A stretch of DNA of 51,480 nucleotides from Phaeoceros laevis (GCA_049999765.1 JBNGIQ010007890.1:1-51480); one strand, 5' to 3'. Shown: positions 11,330 to 22,430, counted from the stretch's first letter. A program made the numbers and translations. The notes: generated by a model from the sequence alone, not told the origin.

Positions 11330-12000
11330 GAAAAGCGATCACAGAGCACCACACGTAGTTGTGCTTATTCGTGTGAACACACAACACCGACCTCTTTTAA
11401 GTATTTAAGATATTTGAGCACTACCTTCTAGAGTCCAACTTATTGGCTCACGTGTCAGGGAGATGCCGCATCAGGAGCTAATTATTATTGCCATCCCGGT
11501 TAATTCCGGAGTCGGAACAATATCGGCACAGGAGCTGGTGCTAGCTAATAACAAACCCTTACTCGTCGTCCTCATGCATCGTTTTGTCAAGACTTTTGGG
11601 CAGGAATAGTTCTGCCGTGCAAATTGCTGCCGCCAGAGCCACCAGCCCCAGCATGAAGAAGACCATCTGGTTCCCTGCAAAGGACCAACAAATCGGGACG
11701 GCTTTCTTAGATTAGAGACAAGAGTGAAGTTCACTTAGTTGAAAGTGCCAAGACCATCACGGTTATAGCTCTTCTTACTCGGAAGGAATTTGGAGTGTCT
11801 GCGTTGAGCCCGCGCAAAACTGCGAAAGAGAAAAATCATTGACTGTTATGTAGGCACTTGCTCGAATGTGGCAAACTCTGCGTATCTCATGCTTGAAGTC
11901 TATGTACTTACATGGCACCGCCAGCTCCGGGCCCAATAGCCTTGAAGAGGGAAACCAGACTGACTGAAAGGCCATTGGCTGCTCCTCGTTGGCTCGGTTT
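11330..12000 (-). pseudogene. duplicated 3' end of ZIFL copy B (orphan last exons)
   Basis: This segment is nearly identical to 15153-15823, the 3' untranslated region and last three coding exons of ZIFL copy B. It contains the exon encoding RGAANGLSVSL, the short exon with the FLPG part, and the last exon from NQMVFF to the stop at 11561-11559 (C terminus DKTMHEDDE). Homology ends sharply at about 12000, so the first three quarters of the gene are missing. No start or upstream exons are present. It lies just upstream of ZIFL copy A, on the same strand. It is a partial segmental duplication with no expected product. Confidence 0.85.
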
Positions 12001-12239
12001 GATCTTCAACTTCACTACATCTGAGGAACTTTGGCCGGGCGTTCGGCACCACCATTAGCAGAAGATGATGATTGCTGCTTTTGCTGGAGCACAAAGTTTG
12101 GATGATGTCAGCAGCTTGCACATAATTTAGCTCTCCGAAGATGGCATCCGCTTTGCTCCCGTGGACATGCGGAAGCCCTAGAATATTGCAGGGGCCTTGC
12201 CGGATGGCGGGCACCAGAAGAAAGTCTTTTCTCACAAAA
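12001..12239. other. unassigned sequence between two duplicated blocks
   Basis: A minus-strand frame is open across this segment and into the ZIFL relic (a part reads FLLVPAIRQGPCNILGL). I recognise no family. It sits exactly between the ZIFL 3' copy and the inverted PPAN fragment. Confidence 0.3.
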
Positions 12240-12382
12240 CTGGAAAGTTCCTAAGAAGCAGATTGGGAAGTGCTACCAAGTTGCTGCTCAATCCCCAGGT
12301 GCCCCGAAGTTGATGCAAGCAAAGCTATGAACATATAACAGGATATGCGTGCCCACTCCCAACGCGCTGTTTCACCTGTCTC
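12240..12382 (+). pseudogene. Peter Pan/SSF1-like (Brix) fragment, left inverted arm
   Basis: This is an inverted copy of 14828-14965. On the plus strand it reads KKQIGKC, then QVAAQSPGAPKLMQAKL and a stop, as in the other arm. Only about 140 bases are shared. The arms face each other across the F-box gene at 12497-14050. Confidence 0.75.
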
Positions 12383-12496
12383 GAAAGTAAAGAAATGGGG
12401 CAGCAGACCTTCAGACACACGGTATTCCGGAGGTCAGGCAAGGTGGGAATGACGGGAGTCAACAGGACAAAGGCAGACTGCAGGAGATAGGCCCGC

Positions 12497-14050
12497 TCAC
12501 TCGCTCAATCCTGGAGCAAAGCTGTATGTAACCTCAGAGGCGGCTCGAAACTGAGGTAACACAGGCCACTCAGGGAACCTCCTCCATGCCTTCTTGGTGA
12601 GGTCGTAGATTGCTATCTTGTTTTTCCTCCAGCTGAAGACATATACAAAATGATTTACCCCTACACAATGTATCATCCAGGGTACCAGCAACCTGAACTG
12701 CCCATTCCGGGCTCGTCCATTGGTGAACATCTCCTGAAAGATGGGCTCCGGCATCTGCCCTTCTTCGGTCCAGGATTCCACCCTAGGACCAGTCACCTTC
12801 ATCTTCCATATGCGGAGTTTGTCCCTGCACTCCGTGTGGTTGCCAGAGAGCCTTTTGCTCTTGTAGATACCTGCCATCAGGACATGTCCTGAGCATTCCA
12901 CAAGAAACGGCAAGATGAGGCCGCTCCCAACTTTCTCGGGTATCAGAATCTCATTCCACAAGCCCCTCTCTATGTCGAAAGACATGATGACGTAAGAAAA
13001 CAGGCCCATTCCTCCCCGGAGAGCTCCAAAGGCTGCTCCCCTGGGCCTCTCCCCACAGGCAATCCTGCACCAGAACATGCAGTAAAGGAACCCATTGCAG
13101 CAGGGCCCCGTGCTCCTCTGCCATCCATACCCCCTCAGATCGTGGCCGGCAATGGTGGTCTGCGGCAAAGGGCAGGCCATTCTCCAGCACTGAGTTGTTG
13201 ACTCGTACACCTCGGTGTTCCTGCCATCCACCTTGGCCAGAACAACAGTGTAAGAGTCCTGGCTGCCAGCGATCAGCTTCACCACGTCGTACCTGAACCT
13301 ATCCCTGTTGTTGGGCAAAGGTAAATCTTTCCACTCCGAGGTGGAAGGCCTGCACACGGACAGGCAATTTGGGGGCGTCCCCTGGTTGCCGCGGTCCATG
13401 GCGGCACTCCAGTAGAACAAAAAGCCCCCACCTGCAGCCCTGACCTGGGCCACGTCTTTGGTGCACTTCACCTTGATCTGCACCCACTCCAAGGGCAGCG
13501 GCTGCCACTGATCCCGCAGCGGGTCATGAAGAGCACCACCCAACTTGGGTCCGAAGTCTAGGAAGAAACGAGCGGGACAGTGCTGCTGCGTGTACACATC
13601 CCACAGGAGCACGTCCCATCGACGGCAAACGGAACGAAGCTTGAAAAGAGCCTCGGGAGCCAACTTGGGCAGGATCTCCCTCTCCACCACCTCCACGGGC
13701 AGTAGGTTCCACAGGGCGGACTCCCTCACCCACGCATCCTTGCCCACCCGCCTCCTGACAGACCGCTCCGAAACCTGAGCTCTAGGAGGTGGCCTCAAGA
13801 GCCGCTTACGCGGCGCTCCTGGTGCAATATAGTCATCTGTATCCGGATAGCCTCCCGCCACAGATCCGTCCGTCTCTGCATCCCCCGTCACAGCAACCCC
13901 TTCGCTATCCACTACCACAGCGTCCTGGGAATTGCTAACCTGCGGCTCCTTCTCCACAACCCCAGGATCCGGTGCCACCACCGCCGGGGGGCGGAATTGC
14001 GGAATGAAAGACCCCAGCACCCGCCCAAACCATGTGAACGCCATAGCCAT
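12497..14050 (-). CDS. F-box protein with kelch/FBA-like C-terminal region
   Basis: Intronless, 517 residues from ATG 14050 (MAMAFTWFGRVLG; a second ATG follows at 14044). Residues 1-105 are low-complexity, acidic and proline-rich, with a basic RKRLLRPPPRA patch. The F-box lies at about 112-150 (LWNLLPVEVVEREILPKL, then LFKLRSVCRRWDVLL) and would bind SKP1 in an SCF ubiquitin ligase. The rest resembles the kelch/galactose-oxidase-like region of plant F-box proteins, with repeated W-containing segments (EWKDLPLPN, CWRMACPLPQ, GLWNEILIP, AWRRFPEWP). No classical GG-Y-W kelch signature is complete. The substrate is unknown. The gene sits between inverted PPAN fragments and between two ZIFL 3' ends, so it may have arrived with, or been bracketed by, a rearrangement. 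Confidence 0.88.
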   Translation of the reverse strand: MAMAFTWFGRVLGSFIPQFRPPAVVAPDPGVVEKEPQVSNSQDAVVVDSEGVAVTGDAETDGSVAGGYPDTDDYIAPGAPRKRLLRPPPRAQVSERSVRRRVGKDAWVRESALWNLLPVEVVEREILPKLAPEALFKLRSVCRRWDVLLWDVYTQQHCPARFFLDFGPKLGGALHDPLRDQWQPLPLEWVQIKVKCTKDVAQVRAAGGGFLFYWSAAMDRGNQGTPPNCLSVCRPSTSEWKDLPLPNNRDRFRYDVVKLIAGSQDSYTVVLAKVDGRNTEVYESTTQCWRMACPLPQTTIAGHDLRGYGWQRSTGPCCNGFLYCMFWCRIACGERPRGAAFGALRGGMGLFSYVIMSFDIERGLWNEILIPEKVGSGLILPFLVECSGHVLMAGIYKSKRLSGNHTECRDKLRIWKMKVTGPRVESWTEEGQMPEPIFQEMFTNGRARNGQFRLLVPWMIHCVGVNHFVYVFSWRKNKIAIYDLTKKAWRRFPEWPVLPQFRAASEVTYSFAPGLSE

Positions 14051-14506
14051 TCTCAATGTCTGCCCTCCTTGCTATGGGCATCAGCGGCCCTAACCCTCTG
14101 CTGCCACATCTCAGCTTCCTTGAGGCATGTCTCCTCCTCTCCTGCGTTCGCCGGCCTACGAAAGATCCCTAATGTGTACCACTAGACAACTTGAATAAAC
14201 ACCCGTAAGTTCGGGCTCGACCTCGGCGGGCAAAGTATGTCATACCAGACGATGCAGGCACCTACGTTTCATAGAAATAACACTACTTTGGGAATCGCCA
14301 TTCCCGGTTTAACTATTTCCCCATTCGCCACTCGCATGCTCCCTTATTTGCCGTAGTCTCATCCATGAAACAAGGGCACAACTAGGTGGCTGCATCACGC
14401 GGCACGAAAAGTGTTGGCAGGAGTGCCACATGATGCATTGTTTACAGTTCATTCACACGGGAAGCAGTCATCTGCAAGGCAGGCTTCAAAATTTAGACGT
14501 GGTGAA
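14051..14506. other. intergenic, upstream of the F-box gene
   Basis: Promoter region of the F-box gene. Nothing else is recognised. Confidence 0.4.
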
Positions 14507-14764
14507 TCATAAAGAATCCATATCCTTGCGCAGCTCTATTTCTATCAGAAGCTCTAAGAAAAATTCTGAGAGGTACTGAGCTTGAAAAGCACTTTCACAG
14601 AGCGAGGCAGTACGTGTATGCTGGGGAGTGCAGTAGGGCTTGAAAAGATCTGATATCCATCCAATGACGGAAAACCCGACTGACACAACCACAGCCGCTA
14701 TCACTAGGATGGCAACGATCTGCACGATTTGCTCCTTCACAGTGAGAGCCTCAGGAGCCGATTT
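14507..14764 (-). other. small ORF with one TM segment, no in-frame ATG
   Basis: An open frame of about 86 codons encodes EALTVKEQIVQIVAILVIAA, continuing as a clear single membrane helix, then WISDLFKPYC and a polar tail. The frame begins at a GTG. The nearest upstream ATG (in ATGGTCGGGTGA) is shifted by one base, so a single-base deletion would join it. It could be a tail-anchored-like small gene that has lost its start, an exon of a longer gene, or chance. I do not recognise a family. Confidence 0.25.
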
Positions 14765-14827
14765 CACCCGACCATGGCTCTGATTCTAGAGAGATCTTTG
14801 CCTCGGTTGTCAATTTTGGACGACGCG

Positions 14828-15123
14828 AGACAGGTGAAACAGCGCGTTGGGAGTGGGCACGCATATCCTGTTATATGTTCATAGCTTTGCTTGCATCAAC
14901 TTCGGGGCACCTGGGGATTGAGCAGCAACTTGGTTGCACTTCCCAATCTGCTTCTCACACTTTCCAGTTGATACGGTGAAGTGCCGGAACGCGATGTGCT
15001 TAGTCTCTTCATCATAGTTGAGAAGCAAGACCCTTTGACAACAGGCCAACTTAACCTGCACCAAATCTGGACTGAGAAGATGTAATCCAGTTGATATGTT
15101 GATATTTTCTTCTCCCCTGGCAT
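14828..15123 (-). pseudogene. Peter Pan/SSF1-like (Brix domain) gene fragment
   Basis: The minus strand reads CQRVLLLNYDEETKHIAFRH, followed by a short basic stretch. This is the segment of Peter Pan/SSF1 ribosome-biogenesis proteins (Brix superfamily, 60S subunit assembly) that normally continues into a VGVSRRIRK-like stretch. Here that continuation is altered (KCEKQIGKCNQVAAQ), and the frame ends after LMQAKL at a TGA around 14880. Only about a tenth of the normal protein is present and there is no start, so it is a relic. Its distal 140 bases recur inverted at 12240-12382. Confidence 0.6.
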
Positions 15124-15152
15124 CTACATAGTAGAATACTTACTGTTTGGAA

Positions 15153-15823
15153 AGCGATCACAGAGCACCACACGTAGTTGTGCTTATTCGTGTGAACACA
15201 CAACGCCGACTTCTTTTAAATATTTAAGATATTTGCGCACTACCTTCGAGAGTCCAAGTTATTGGCTCACGTGTCAGGGAGATGCCGCATCAGGAGCTAA
15301 TTATTATTATTTTCATCCCGGTTAATTCCGGAGTCAGAACAATATCGGCACAGGAGCTGGTGCTAGCTAACAAACCCTTACTCATCCTCCTCCTCATGCA
15401 TCGTTTTGTCAAGACTTTTGGGCAGGAATAGTTCTGTAGTGCAAATTGCTGCCGCCAGAGCCACCAGCCCCAGCACGAAGAAGACCATCTGGTTCCCTGC
15501 AAAGGACCAACAAATCGGGACGGCTTTCTTAGTTTAGAGACAAGAGTAAAGTTCACTTAGTTGGAACTGCCAAGACCATCACGGTTATAGCTCTTCTTAC
15601 CCGGAAGGAATTTGGAGTGTCTGCGTTGAGCCCACGCAAAACTGCGAAAGAGGAAAATCATTGACTGTTACCTAGGCACTTGCTCGAATGTGGCAAACTC
15701 TGCGTTATCTCATGCTTGAAGTCTATGTACTTACATGGCACCGCCAGCTCCGGGCCCAATAGCCTTGAAGAGGGAAACTAGACTGACTGAAAGGCCATTG
15801 GCTGCTCCTCGTTGGCTCGGCTT
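15153..15823. repeat. direct repeat partner of 11330-12000 (ZIFL 3' end)
   Basis: About 670 bases of very high identity, in the same orientation, shared with 11330-12000. They differ by scattered substitutions and a few small indels, for example one acidic codon fewer at the C terminus of the other copy. This copy is the functional 3' end of ZIFL copy B. Confidence 0.9.
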
Positions 15824-18644
15824 CTGCACAACCATATCAGCAGTCCTTTGAGTGTCTCCGGAAGTGCTGTGATGCCCATATATCCTCCAGGACTTGGCTT
15901 CTAATTAGGTGAGCACTGCAGAGATGGTCACCGGAAACAGCTGGACTAGGACCGTACTTACCACAGAGTTGTTTATAAGAAGAAATGATCCACTCATCGT
16001 GGCAGTCTGAGAGACATAACAACATTTAGCATATGTTACTTGAACAACCGGAAATCAGCTGACCAAGTAGCATTAGGCAAATGTTGAGAGATTGGCTTTC
16101 CCCAGGTTGGTTCTTACCCCAAGCACATTCTTGGTAATGGATACCAGAATCAAGGCTACCCATACTGCTGCCCCGTGCAGTCCAGCGATGGGAGGATAAG
16201 CACATAGCAGAGGCAAGGATAGAACCTGCACATGAGATGACAGGTGCACCTCAACTCAGAGCAAAGATACATTTGTGTCCATTTGGGTGAGCTCAGTTGC
16301 AATTGTTTTCCTTACAGTAGCTGCCCGGGTGATGTTAATAGCTCCCAGTCTTCTGGCCAGTATTGGGAACGTTGAGAGCTGGAAAGTAAGCAGTGCAGCA
16401 CCTTCACCAACATGGAGCACTCACGGTGACTTGGAAAAGCATATCATCGCTTTCTAGCTAGCTAGCCAAGTTACAGCAGACAATATTCTTGGCCAAGGGC
16501 AGAAAGTCACCTGAAATAGTCAGCACATTTCCCACATCCGTTGTTGTGAAGCCCAGACCTCCAGCTGACTTCGGGGACACTGCATAGAGTGAAAAGATCT
16601 GCAAGGTAACGAACGAGGCCATATCCCAGTGAGCATCCCAGGCCAGAGGTCATCGGAAGGGGAGGGGGGGTCTGCAAAGAAGGCCAGACGAGCAGGCCAA
16701 CCTCGGTGTAAGCCATGTCGTGCAGAGACCACACACAGTAGACAGTGATGGCACCCATCAAGGGGCGGTTCTGCAGCAGAGACCACGTCGAGGTCTTTTG
16801 TTTCCAGTCAGGAGCCTTCTCCGTGTCTTCTGCTACATCCTTGGAGTGGGTTGCTTCTTCCTGACCTTTCTCATGATCGATATCATCCTCCGATACAGCT
16901 ACCTGCTCCCTGTGAATATGCACGGTTTCCTGCAAGAAACATATTGTACACATGTTGTACAAACTACCACAAAAAGGTTGCCACTTGAGCTCCATGTCAA
17001 CCACACTATGTGGACTCACATACCGGAAGATACAATGTGATGCACAATCCCACAACAGCCACTGCCGAAGTTATGAGAGACGGTAGCAAGTAAGGAAATC
17101 TGCAAAACAATGCCATTCAGGTCTCAGAAGCATCACAAAGGAACTTGTTGCAGTGGAAGATGCAGACGAACCTAAGAGCACTCACTTGTCAAACAAAGAG
17201 CCCGGGGGAAACAGGCTGGGGTACTTGAGAGCCGGCTGTGGAATCAAATCAGAATGTCAGATGAAAACCGAAAAAGCAGCCAAGGTTCAGGACGAACGGA
17301 ATAGTGAACATGTAAGCAAGCTCAGATCAAGACATGAGCAGCAAGATGGTGGCTTCATCAGTTTGCAAAGAACCTGTGAGAAATAACCTCCAATGGCAGG
17401 ACCAAGTATCAAGCCTAGCCCCCAGGTTGTGCCCACCTGCATGTGTACAGCAAATCAATCACCAAGCCTAAGCTTCTTGAAACTGTTGACTGCGGAAGGA
17501 AGCTAGCTATAGGCAGAACAGAGAGGTCAACAACGTAACAGAAGACTTGGGAGCTTTGAAAAGCGCGTACATGGACAAGAATGGACCACTCACAGTTGCC
17601 ACACCCAAAGCTTGATGTTCGTCACTGCAGATTTCGGATGCATATGCCTGCACCCACCATGCGTAGAAACGGGAAGATCAGGCGAGCCTGTAGGACTGAT
17701 AGGCATACATGTCTTCCAGCGTAGCTAGGGACGCAGAACTGCACCTTCACGGGACCCAACGACCCATTGAAGCACCCCAAAAGGAACCTGGAGATTATTG
17801 CCATCCAGAAGCTTGTGCTGGCACCAAAAATCGTGTTGAAAATAATTCTACACGACGGAACAGTCACCAAGCTCTTAGCAAAGAAAAAACTCGATGTAGC
17901 TCCTCCATGTTACCAGCAGAGCTTGGTCTTACACTGAAGAAACAGAGGCTATCATGACAGGCCGCCGCCCAAATCTGTCGGCAGCAATGCCCCATTGCAC
18001 AGAAGTAAAGAACCGCCCAAACATAAATGATGATCCTACAAGGTGTGGGCACAATCCTCTTGATTAGCAGGCGGAATTCCAAGGCTACAGCGCACTACAC
18101 TGAATTCATAACAGGTGGTGGTAACTTGACGCGACAACTGACGGTGACTTACCAATGAATCCTGCGTAGAAACCAATATCTTCATCGGCCTTCGCAATCC
18201 CGAAGTCCTGAACCTGAATGACTACCAACTCCGTGAGAAAACCGTTTCATACAATTCAACTAATCAATTCATCGTACCACAGTTGGAGACAGCTTGAATT
18301 CACAAGCTGCTTGAGCGAATGCAAGAATCCAAACGTACCATGAAGTAAACGAACGGATACAGGGAACAGATGGGCAACACTGCACCAACCATTCAAGCCA
18401 GCCATCAGCACACAAATTTTCAGCTGACTGAAGGAAATTCTGACACTCTGTTTGCAACTTGTGTCAAAATAAGAGATGCGGTGTCCACAATTTCCTCACC
18501 ATTGCAGAGGACGACAACGCCGACGAAAAAGAGGGATCTGTAAGGAGGAGGTGCACCGTCCACCGCCAGGTGCGCCACTTTGCATCCTGGACAGTCGGGA
18601 TACACCTTTCTGGCCTTCAACAGCGGCTCCTCCAAGTCCGCCAT
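15378..18644 (-). CDS. ZIFL-type major facilitator superfamily transporter (copy B)
   Basis: A full-length paralogue of copy A with the same exon layout. It starts at ATG 18644 (MADLEEPLL, VYPDCPGC). Exon 1 ends in the part encoding VVVLCN and joins to LPICSLYPFVYFM. Later exons give DIGFYAGFIG, FMFGRFFTSVQWG, ADRFGRRPVM, TSFWMAIISRFLLG, EICSDEHQALG, VGTTWGLGLILGPAIGGY, PGSLFDK and a central ETVHIH loop with an acidic insert. The chain continues with GGLGFTTTDVGNV, RGAANGLSVSL, and a last exon from NQMVFF to MHEEEDE, with the stop at 15380-15378. The predicted 12-TM topology and the MFS motif are retained. Its 3' end was duplicated to 11330-12000. The likely role is vacuolar or plasma-membrane efflux of a small chelate or ion; the substrate cannot be told from sequence. 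Confidence 0.9.
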
Positions 18645-19772
18645 TGGATGACCACAATTCAGGACGGCGCAGGCCCAGCTGACGAGCGCTACCTGCGCCT
18701 GGAACTGCGGCTCCCCCGGGCCGTACGTCGAAGCAGAATTTGCATTCAATTCGAAGTGTCCCAAAGTTGAATTCGTGCAATAAACCGAGCGAGGGGTCCT
18801 CGCTTGTGCGTAAGGCACACGGCAGCTACTCAAATTTGCTGTGCATGTCGACAAAAGATGCCTGAATGATTGGCGGCCACCACTGTGACCGCGGGTCACC
18901 GCACCACCCAGTTAGACCGACGGTGTGAAAGGTTGAGTTCGCGACTGTAAGGCCTCGTCTCGTGAAGTGCCCCCTCGGCTGGGGCAAAACGTCACACGTT
19001 ACATACTCGCCGTCCCATTTGCCCATGCCCCATCTTTCACATGCCATGCCATACTTAATGTCGTTATCCACGTTGGCAGTCCAGGTACACCGTCCATATC
19101 GACAAACCGCCTACGTGGAGGGTTGTGTTTAGGGTTAGGAGGTTATTACTCATTTACGGCTGTATTATTAGCATGCAACAGCCGTTGGACCCGATGGTGG
19201 TGGCGTATAGTCTAGTCCATGAGGACTGGATTCTGGGTGAGGTTCGAACCATCACGCCAGCAATCCAGCTGTTCGGGCACGCCATGATGGCCTGACATGC
19301 AATGCGGGATGGACACACATGCGCCGTCCAATGGGTAATGGACCATCTGACCATGCGCATCCTATCTGTATTCGACAAACGGGTATGCTCAGCTGCCCCG
19401 TCTAGCCAATGGCCATAAGGTCGTACAGTATGCCATGTGACATCATACGCCAAGCAGGGCTCAAGGCGGTTTTTTACGCGGAATGTGCAAAAACACGGGC
19501 GCTAGCTGTGACTTTTTGTCGGGTGGACAAAAAAAGTATACCGTAGATACGTACTGTAGTGTACAGTATGTGGAAACTAAGATCCTGTATGTCAGAACTA
19601 AGATCCTGTTCGAAAGCGTGGCACCATACCCACCACGTCTCCTTGGACCCTTACTGGCCAAAGCTCCGATTTCGTTGAAAGCTAGATTTTAAAATAAAAA
19701 TTGAGATTTCATGTGCCACGTCAATTTGAAATCTGAAGCCAGCAGATTTTAGCCAGATTTGGACGAAATGTG
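18645..19772. other. intergenic, no recognisable gene
   Basis: The upstream region of ZIFL copy B. Near 19569-19607 the string AACTAAGATCCTGT occurs twice, 22 bases apart. A GGACCCTTAC motif at 19645 resembles the terminal repeat of the element that starts at 19773. No coding region is supported. Confidence 0.4.
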
Positions 19773-20129
19773 GGACCCTTACGAACAGGCCACGAGATCC
19801 ACATTTCGGCCAGATTTTGGACCGGAAATCTAGATTTCAACCAGCTTTCGTCGAAATCCTTCCTGGACAGATTGATAAGCTGGCAGAGCTTTGGTGCAGC
19901 TTTGGACGAAAGCCAAGCTTAGGTGGCTCCGACCTGGCGCCTACGCGGCAAAGGCAAAAGCTCTTTTTTTCCAAATCCAGCTTTCGACGAAATGTGGTGC
20001 ATGCACCACATTTNNNNNNNNNNNNNNNNNNNNNNNNNNNNNNNNNNNNNNNNNNNNNNNNNNNNNNNNNNNNNNNNNNNNNNNNNNNNNNNNNNNNNNN
20101 NNNNNNNNNNNNNCTGTTCGTAAGGGTCC
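19773..20129. mobile_element. palindromic inverted-repeat element (MITE-like) broken by a gap
   Basis: The ends are a perfect 16-base terminal inverted repeat: GGACCCTTACGAACAG at 19773-19788 and its complement at 20114-20129. A perfect 24-base palindrome lies at 19990-20013, directly before the N gap. The left arm is rich in CGAAATGTGG-like and AAATCTAGATTT-like strings. This is the structure of a foldback or MITE element in which the assembly failed at the hairpin. I found no target-site duplication and no transposase. Confidence 0.5.
20014..20113. other. assembly gap (100 N)
   Basis: A nominal 100-N gap inside the palindromic element. If the two arms are symmetric, the true missing sequence would be about 200 bases. 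Confidence 0.99.
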
Positions 20130-21194
20130 TAATAAGGTAGATGGGGTCATTCGGGGCACATAGGTTGTTTGAGTCTATCTCTCTACTGTAGTATGGACCT
20201 AGTTCGAGGTGTACTTTGAGCCACCATTTGTGCCTTTTATGGGTACATATTTTGGTAATCGTGGAAGGCCCTTTCTGCACCATAGTTATGCAATATTGAT
20301 TCCTAAGAGGGCATGGATGAACATGGAGCTTCCGCCAATCTAACCTAGCCATGGCCACTTAGGGAAAAAGGCATGGGCGGACATTTGGAAAATAGCCATA
20401 TGGGGTCAATCATTTCTAAGAATGGACATAACAATTATTATTTTAACATCGGCAACTTAAGTTTTGGTGAGGATAACATTCCAAGCTGCATCTTTCAAAT
20501 AAGCCATGGCACAACTTTTTTGGTAGAAAAATGAGGTCATAAGCCGGTAAACACCATGCCCACAAGCTTGACTTTGTTCAAACACCTATTTGCCACCGGA
20601 GACACCAAAATTGGGAGGAGGAGAGAGAGAGAAAGGTTGTGGAATGTTCAAAGTCCTTAGTTCCACAAGCTTGGCTTGTAGTGTGGCAAACGGGAATTAC
20701 CTTGCTCTGCCCCTTTTCCTTATCTCCCGACTCACTTTGGATGGAGCTGCGAGCTCCGACCCCCATTATGTTCGCCCTTGCCTTGAGCGTCACTGAAGTA
20801 CGACCATGTCATTGTCGTCCCACCTGACAAAACCATCCGATGTAATGTAGTAGTAGTAGGAAGATTATGGTGTTTAGCCAACTCCACATGGGAATTGAAC
20901 ACCCCGTCAGGTTTTTCGACGGGCGACCAGGAGCCCCCGTCTAGAATAGAATGGCCTAGCACCTTTGAATTGTGCATCCATCCGGCCACATCTGCTTGGG
21001 ATGCAACCCCTTATTACAATGCGTCCAATCTAATGTAAGCTTAGCTTCAGCGCATGTTGAACGAGTGCGTCATGGTTACTGCTGCCATCATCAGACACAT
21101 GGAAATGTCCTAGGTAACCCCCGAGAGGGGGGGGGTTACCGGCGAGGAACGCCCCGAGCTTAGCTTCCTAGGAAGTAGCCTGCTTTTGTCTCCA
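20130..21194. other. intergenic, no recognisable gene
   Basis: No coding frame of recognisable family. There is a short GA-rich run near 20618 and a run of G near 21127. It could include transposon relics but I cannot support one. Confidence 0.4.
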
Positions 21195-22430
21195 AGGTGT
21201 CTAGTCTATTCCAGGGACTGGCATTTTGTCACGTAGTAGCAATGTGAGTTTTAACCAAGTGGCCTCTGTTTTCATCAAGATAGATGATCAATGTCAGCAA
21301 AAAGGGCTATTGTCATCCCTATTTGGTCCAGGAGGAGAGTGTGACGGTTATGTCCTTAGATTCGTTGGCCACTCCTTAGGTGGCGCAATTGCTTCTTTGA
21401 CAGAGGGTGAGTTTTTGGGCTAAATCTATCTTGATTGCAGCCCATGTGGATGTTCTTTGTGGGGCAAAGAGTGAGGTTCACTGTTGTGCAGCATTGACAT
21501 CTAGATTCTTGACAACAGTCTTGTTATTTGTGCCTACATGCAGCTCTACAATCGGTTTCCTTCCTTACATGTGTATGCCTATGGAGTACTGCCTTGTCTA
21601 GATGCTGTTGCAGCAAAAGCGTGTTCTAGTTTTGTCACAAGGTTACCTTCTTATTCCCTATCTGCTTGTGACTTTTGTTGTTTAAGTTACCTGGTTTGGT
21701 GTTTGACATGAGTGTGTTTCACATCATCGTCTGCAATTATGAGTTCTGATCGTGCCTATCTATGGCTGCAATAATGAAGTTAAGGGAGAAAGCTCTAGTT
21801 AAGTTGAAAGATGTTAATGCTGACTCAGCTGTCATCATGAAGCTTTGGCGCTGTTGGGGGTCCCAAAAAGCGTTGGAAACCAATCAGTCAAGTTCAATTG
21901 TTCAAGGCAAAACTTCCTCATCCACAGATATGAATCTGCAGCAATTTAGGAGGCGGTTTAGCTACTCAGTGAAAGGTGGAATTTTCCTCTGCTCTTATGG
22001 ATTCCGGTGTTTAGTAGATATGTCCAAGTTTGCACCTGAACTTATGGTCCGGAAACGGCATGAGGCTAGTTCAAGTGATTGTCAAGCTGTCTGTAAGGGT
22101 TGTGAACCAAGCATTTCCAGCAACTTGAACATACAGGCTGAATTGACGAAAGTTTGCAGTCTGTTGCACACAGCTGAAGATGGCTTGAAAGGAGCTACCG
22201 ACTGCGGGCCTGTGGATGCTGACCGCGGGCCTGTGGATGCTGATAGAGGGGTACGTGGCTGTGATGCAGGACGGGAGAGTCGGGGCAGTGATGAAGAGGT
22301 GCAGAGTTTCCTTATCACTGCAACTGGATCTAGGCAGAACAGTGGATCAGGTCTAGGCTTGCAAGAGTCTGAGGTGGTCGGGGATTCACTTGCTGGTACT
22401 AGTCTGGAAGGAGCAGTGGAACAGGTCTGA
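21195..22430 (+). pseudogene. truncated class-3 lipase gene with premature stop
   Basis: Class-3 lipases hydrolyse acylglycerols with a Ser-Asp-His triad. A frame from about 21226 reads VASVFIKIDDQCQQKGLL, then LRFVGHSLGGAIASL with the nucleophile serine of GHSLGG at 21373-21375. Another exon, near 21541-21641, reads NRFPSLHVYAYGVLPCLDAV. A third reads CNYEF, then a TGA at 21747-21749, then SCLSMAAIMKLREKALVKLK. Plant relatives are uninterrupted there. The upstream lid and N-terminal domain and the catalytic histidine region were not found. The tail to 22430 is low-complexity, with a duplicated CGPVDAD/RGPVDAD unit. It is most likely a dead 5'-truncated copy; a downstream start giving a non-lipase product (ATG 21762) cannot be excluded. 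Confidence 0.65.
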
